Assembly: GCF_003590945.1 (NCBI RefSeq)
Contig: NZ_QYUK01000011.1
Location: 3,008,909-3,072,908, forward strand
Source of the DNA: Oleomonas cavernae
Lineage (GTDB): Bacteria; Pseudomonadota; Alphaproteobacteria; Zavarziniales; Zavarziniaceae
Reading direction: 5' to 3'
Length of the DNA: 64,000 nt
In this document: piece after piece, positions 61,024-64,000 of the stretch
Layout of the letters: each line of letters begins with the position of its first letter
Position numbering within the stretch: the first letter of the stretch is position 1
Notes under the pieces: model-generated
What the model saw: the letters and a program-made list of their open reading frames with translations, nothing else
Told to the model about the DNA's origin: nothing
The model's database searches: none
Made by a program: the position numbers and the translations under genes

Positions 61024-62804
61024 ATGGACCAGCCCACCCCGAAAGCCTTTCTCGCCTCGGCACCGCCGGATACCACAGAGTCGGGCGAGCGTTTTCGCGC
61101 CATTGATCGCCTGACCGGCGCCCTTGCCGCCAAGATGACCGCGGGCCTGTCGCCCGCCGCCCTGGGCCTGGCCTTCGCCGACTGGGCCCTTCACCTGGCC
61201 GCGGCGCCGGGCAAGCAGGCGGAACTGGTGGTCAAGGGCTGGCGCAAATACGCCCGGTTCCTGACCCATCTCCAGAGCGGCGCCGCCGATCCCGGCGCCC
61301 CCTCCTGCATCGAGCCGCTGCCGGGCGACGAGCGCTTTGGCGACGAAGCCTGGCAGGCCATGCCGTTCCGCCTTTGGTACCAGGCCTTCCTGCTGACCCA
61401 GCAGTGGTGGCACAATGCCACCACCGACGTGCCGGGCGTGTCGCCGCATCACCAGGATGTGGTCGCCTTCGCGCTGCGCCAGTGGCTGGACATGGTATCG
61501 CCGGCCAACCTGCCCTGGGCGAACCCGAAAATCCTCAAGCAGACCGCCGCCACCCGCGGCGGCAACCTGCTGCAAGGCAACCGGAACTGGGCCGAGGATG
61601 TGAGCCGCCAGATCACCGGCCGGCCAGCGGTCGGGACCGAGGCTTTCCAGGTCGGCGCCACCGTCGCGGCGACACCGGGCAAGGTCGTGTTCCGCAACCG
61701 GCTGATCGAACTGATCCAGTACCAGCCCGCAACCCCGAGCGTCCATGCCGAGCCGATCCTGATCGTGCCGGCCTGGATCATGAAATATTACATCCTCGAC
61801 CTGTCGCCCGAGAATTCGCTGGTCCGCTTCCTGGTTGGCCAAGGCTACACGGTGTTCTGCATTTCCTGGCGCAACGTGACGCCCGAGGACCGGGACATCT
61901 CGCTCGAGGACTATCGCCGCCTCGGCGTCATGGCGGCGTTGGCGGCGATCCGCAGGATCGTGCCCGGCAGCAAGGTTCACGCCGCCGGCTATTGCCTGGG
62001 CGGCACGCTGCTGTCGATCGCGGCCGCAGCGATGGCGGAAGCGGGCGACGACCGGCTGGCCTCGGTCACGCTGTTCGCCGCCCAGACCGACTTCACCGAG
62101 CCGGGCGAACTGCAGCTCTTCATCGACGACAGTCAGGTCGCCTACCTCGAAAGCGCGATGTGGGCGAATGGCACCCTCGAGGCGACACAGATGGCCGGCG
62201 CCTTCCAGATGCTGCGCTCGAACGACCTGATCTGGTCCCGCGTGGTTCACGACTATCTGATGGGCGAGCGCACGCCGATGTCCGACCTCATGGCCTGGAA
62301 TGCCGATGCGACGCGGCTGCCCTACCGGATGCAGTCCGACTATCTGCGCCAGCTCTTCCTGCACAACGACCTGGCCAGCGGCCGCTATCTGGTCGAGGGG
62401 CAGCCGATCGCGATCCAGAACATCCGCGCGCCCATGTTCGCCGTGGGAACCGAGCGCGACCACGTGGCCCCCTGGCGCTCGGTCTACAAGCTCCATTACC
62501 TGGCAGATACCGCGGTTACGTTCGTCCTCACCAGCGGCGGCCACAATGCCGGTATCGTCAGCGAACCCGGACACCCCACCGCCACTACAGGATGCTGGAA
62601 AAGCTGGCCGACGACCTGTGCCACAGCCCGGACGAATGGGTCGCGGCCGCCCCCGTTCATCAGGGTTCCTGGTGGCCGGCCTGGGCAGCCTGGCTGGCGG
62701 CGCGTTCGCCCGCCGCGCAGGTAGCCCCCCCGCCCATGGGCAACGCGGCCAAAGGCTGTCCGGTGCTGGCCGACGCCCCCGGCACCTATGTCCTGCAGCG
62801 ATGA
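61024..62804 (+). CDS. phaC: class I poly(3-hydroxyalkanoate) synthase PhaC (frameshifted near C-terminus)
   Basis: Polymerises hydroxyacyl-CoA into polyhydroxyalkanoate granules; 593 residues when repaired. The lipase-like box is AAGYCLGGTLL with catalytic Cys324 in place of serine. The Asp in GTERDHVAPW and the His in SGGHNAGIV complete the triad. PAWIMKYYILDLSPENSLVRFL and SWRNV are further family landmarks. The frame breaks at the CCCC at 62574-62577; one extra C continues with GHPHRHYRMLEKLADDLCH and ends YVLQR at 62804. The read-through shorter frame ends at 62724 in a non-family tail. No phaA, phaB or phasin genes are adjacent, which is common for an orphan synthase. The FNR box upstream suggests a low-oxygen role in storing reducing power. 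Confidence 0.9.
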
Positions 62805-62815
62805 CCGGCAGGGTG

Positions 62816-62938
62816 CAAAGCCCTCTCCTCCACGGGAGGAGAGGGTTGGGTGAGGAGGTCGCGGGGCCAAAACACCGCCATCTCCAAGCGGCCCGGCCCA
62901 CCTCCCCGGCCCCTCCCCCGCAAGCGGGCGGAGGGGGT
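62816..62938. repeat. dispersed palindromic intergenic repeat, copy 2
   Basis: About 123 bp matching 40287-40410 in the opposite orientation, including the paired ends (caaagccctctcctcc and gcgggcggaggggg). It follows phaC and precedes the convergent kinase gene. Spread of this repeat family in the genome is expected but can only be counted in full sequence. Confidence 0.85.
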
Positions 62939-62978
62939 TATAACGGTACTTGTCACATGCGTTTGCACGCCGCCGGCG

Positions 62979-64000
62979 TCAGTCGAGCAGTTCGCGCAGC
63001 CGTGCCGCCAGTTCCTTGGCGGTGTAGGGCTTCTTGAGCCAGCTGCCGGCTTCCGCCAGTTCCCGGCCCGCGACGCTGGGCTCGGCATAGCCCGAGGTGA
63101 ACAGGATCTTCACGTCCGGACGGATGATGCGGACCTCCCTGGCCAGTTCGTCGCCGGCCATGCCGCCGGGCATGACGATATCGGTGAACAGCAGGCGGAT
63201 TTCGGGGTGCGCCTCGATGGCGGCCAGCGCCTCCATCCCCGCGGCCGCCTCGATCACGTTGTAGCCCGCGTCCTTCAGCCGGGCGACCGCGACGCGGCGC
63301 ACCCGCGCGTCGTCCTCCACCACCAGGATGCATTCGTGGCCGCGCTGTATCCCGCCCGAACCCTGATGGCCCTGGCCGGACGCGGCCGCGTCTTCGGCAT
63401 CGGCGCCGGCCACCGGCAGGAACAGCCGCACGCTGGTACCCCGGCCGACCTCGCTGTAGATCTGGACATGGCCGCCGGATTGCTTGGCAAAGCCATAGAC
63501 CATGCTCAAGCCCAGGCCGGTCCCGGCGCCCACGGACTTAGTGGTGAAGAAGGGTTCGAAGGCCCGCTGCTTGACCTCGTCGGTCATGCCCGCACCGGTG
63601 TCGGTCACCGCGACCAGGACATAGGTGCCGGTGCGAACCTGGGGATACATCTGCGCGTAGTCGAGGTCGAGCCGGGCGCGCGAAATCTCCACCGTCAGCT
63701 TACCGCCGCGCGGCATGGCATCGCGGGCATTCAGGGCGAGATTGAGCAAGGCGTTCTGGAGCTGCGAGGCATCGACCAGGGCCTGGTTCGAGGCGCCGGT
63801 CACAATGGTGCGCAGTTCGATCGTCTCGCCCAGCGTCCGGCGCAGCAGGTCGGCGAAATTCGAGACGAGCTGGCCCACGTCGGCCAGCTTGGGATTCAGC
63901 GGCTGGCGCCGGCCGAAGGCCAGCAACTGGCCGGTCAGCTTGGCGCCGTCGTCGGCCGCATCCTGCGCCTCACGCAGCAGGACGAGCAGCTTCTCGTTGT
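62979..64000 (-). CDS. hybrid sensor histidine kinase/response regulator (partial, runs off right edge)
   Basis: The C-terminal part of a hybrid kinase. The frame stays open to the edge, reading [18 protein letters not shown] at the upstream end, part of a dimerisation domain. The ATPase domain shows the N box ([14 protein letters not shown]), G1 ([10 protein letters not shown]) and G2 ([13 protein letters not shown]). A receiver domain follows, with phospho-Asp in [15 protein letters not shown] and Lys in [12 protein letters not shown]. The sensor part lies outside the window. The kinase and receiver resemble the family of hybrid kinases with FAFGRRQ after the dimerisation helix. It converges on phaC. 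Confidence 0.9.
   Translation of the reverse strand, partial: NEKLLVLLREAQDAADDGAKLTGQLLAFGRRQPLNPKLADVGQLVSNFADLLRRTLGETIELRTIVTGASNQALVDASQLQNALLNLALNARDAMPRGGKLTVEISRARLDLDYAQMYPQVRTGTYVLVAVTDTGAGMTDEVKQRAFEPFFTTKSVGAGTGLGLSMVYGFAKQSGGHVQIYSEVGRGTSVRLFLPVAGADAEDAAASGQGHQGSGGIQRGHECILVVEDDARVRRVAVARLKDAGYNVIEAAAGMEALAAIEAHPEIRLLFTDIVMPGGMAGDELAREVRIIRPDVKILFTSGYAEPSVAGRELAEAGSWLKKPYTAKELAARLRELLD

Noticed and set aside
1-64000. rRNA, tRNA, insertion sequences, prophage
   Set aside because: No conserved rRNA or tRNA sequence, transposase or phage structural gene was recognised by reading; a dedicated tRNA search could still find one.

Overview
The window is about 64 kb of high-GC DNA (around two thirds G+C by eye) from an alphaproteobacterium. 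The evidence is a Tad/Cpa pilus operon, a complete ccoNOQP-fixGHIS (cbb3 oxidase) operon, FNR/FixK-type boxes, a class I PHA synthase and TRAP transporters. I think a Rhodospirillales-like lineage is most likely, but I cannot prove genus or order from sequence alone. No rRNA, tRNA, CRISPR array, insertion sequence or prophage was recognised.

Layout. 0-2.3 kb: an AbiE-type toxin-antitoxin pair (toxin cut by the left edge), an AT-rich divergent spacer and a lipoprotein. 2.3-9.5 kb: F420-reductase-like protein, SDR with a divergent LysR regulator, a three-gene TRAP transporter, MsrA and VapBC. 9.5-20 kb: a peptidoglycan-binding/trypsin-like protease divergent from a 609-aa envelope protein of unknown role, an orphan HExxH protein, DUF3089 and DUF445 proteins, an SDR, and two paralogous alpha/beta hydrolases on either side of a glutathione peroxidase, with near-identical TTGAC-N5-GTCAA sites. 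19.8-23.4 kb: a divergent two-component cluster. 23.4-34 kb: a Tad pilus assembly operon (cpaB, cpaC, cpaE, cpaF, tadB, tadC, tadD and a small exported protein) with no pilin, prepilin peptidase or cpaD, followed by a tiny lipoprotein and a two-part repeat protein. 34-46 kb: an amino-acid-type ABC importer without a binding protein, CYTH-CHAD plus SixA, a 1-Cys peroxiredoxin, TerB, TetR, an Acg-type nitroreductase and a DinG-like helicase, separated by palindromic repeats. 45.8-62.8 kb: a low-oxygen region with ompW, the cbb3 operon and its assembly genes, small membrane proteins, P-type ATPases (one functional, two remnants), a zinc alcohol dehydrogenase, a CBS-BON protein and PHA synthase. 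Four TTGA-N6-TCAA boxes in this region point to one FNR/FixK regulon. The right edge cuts a hybrid histidine kinase.

Sequence quality matters here. Nine genes carry ten reading-frame breaks. Every break is repaired by adding one base at or beside a short C/G run, and several of the genes are conserved housekeeping types. This looks like systematic under-calling of C/G runs rather than gene decay, so these genes are annotated at full length with the break position stated.
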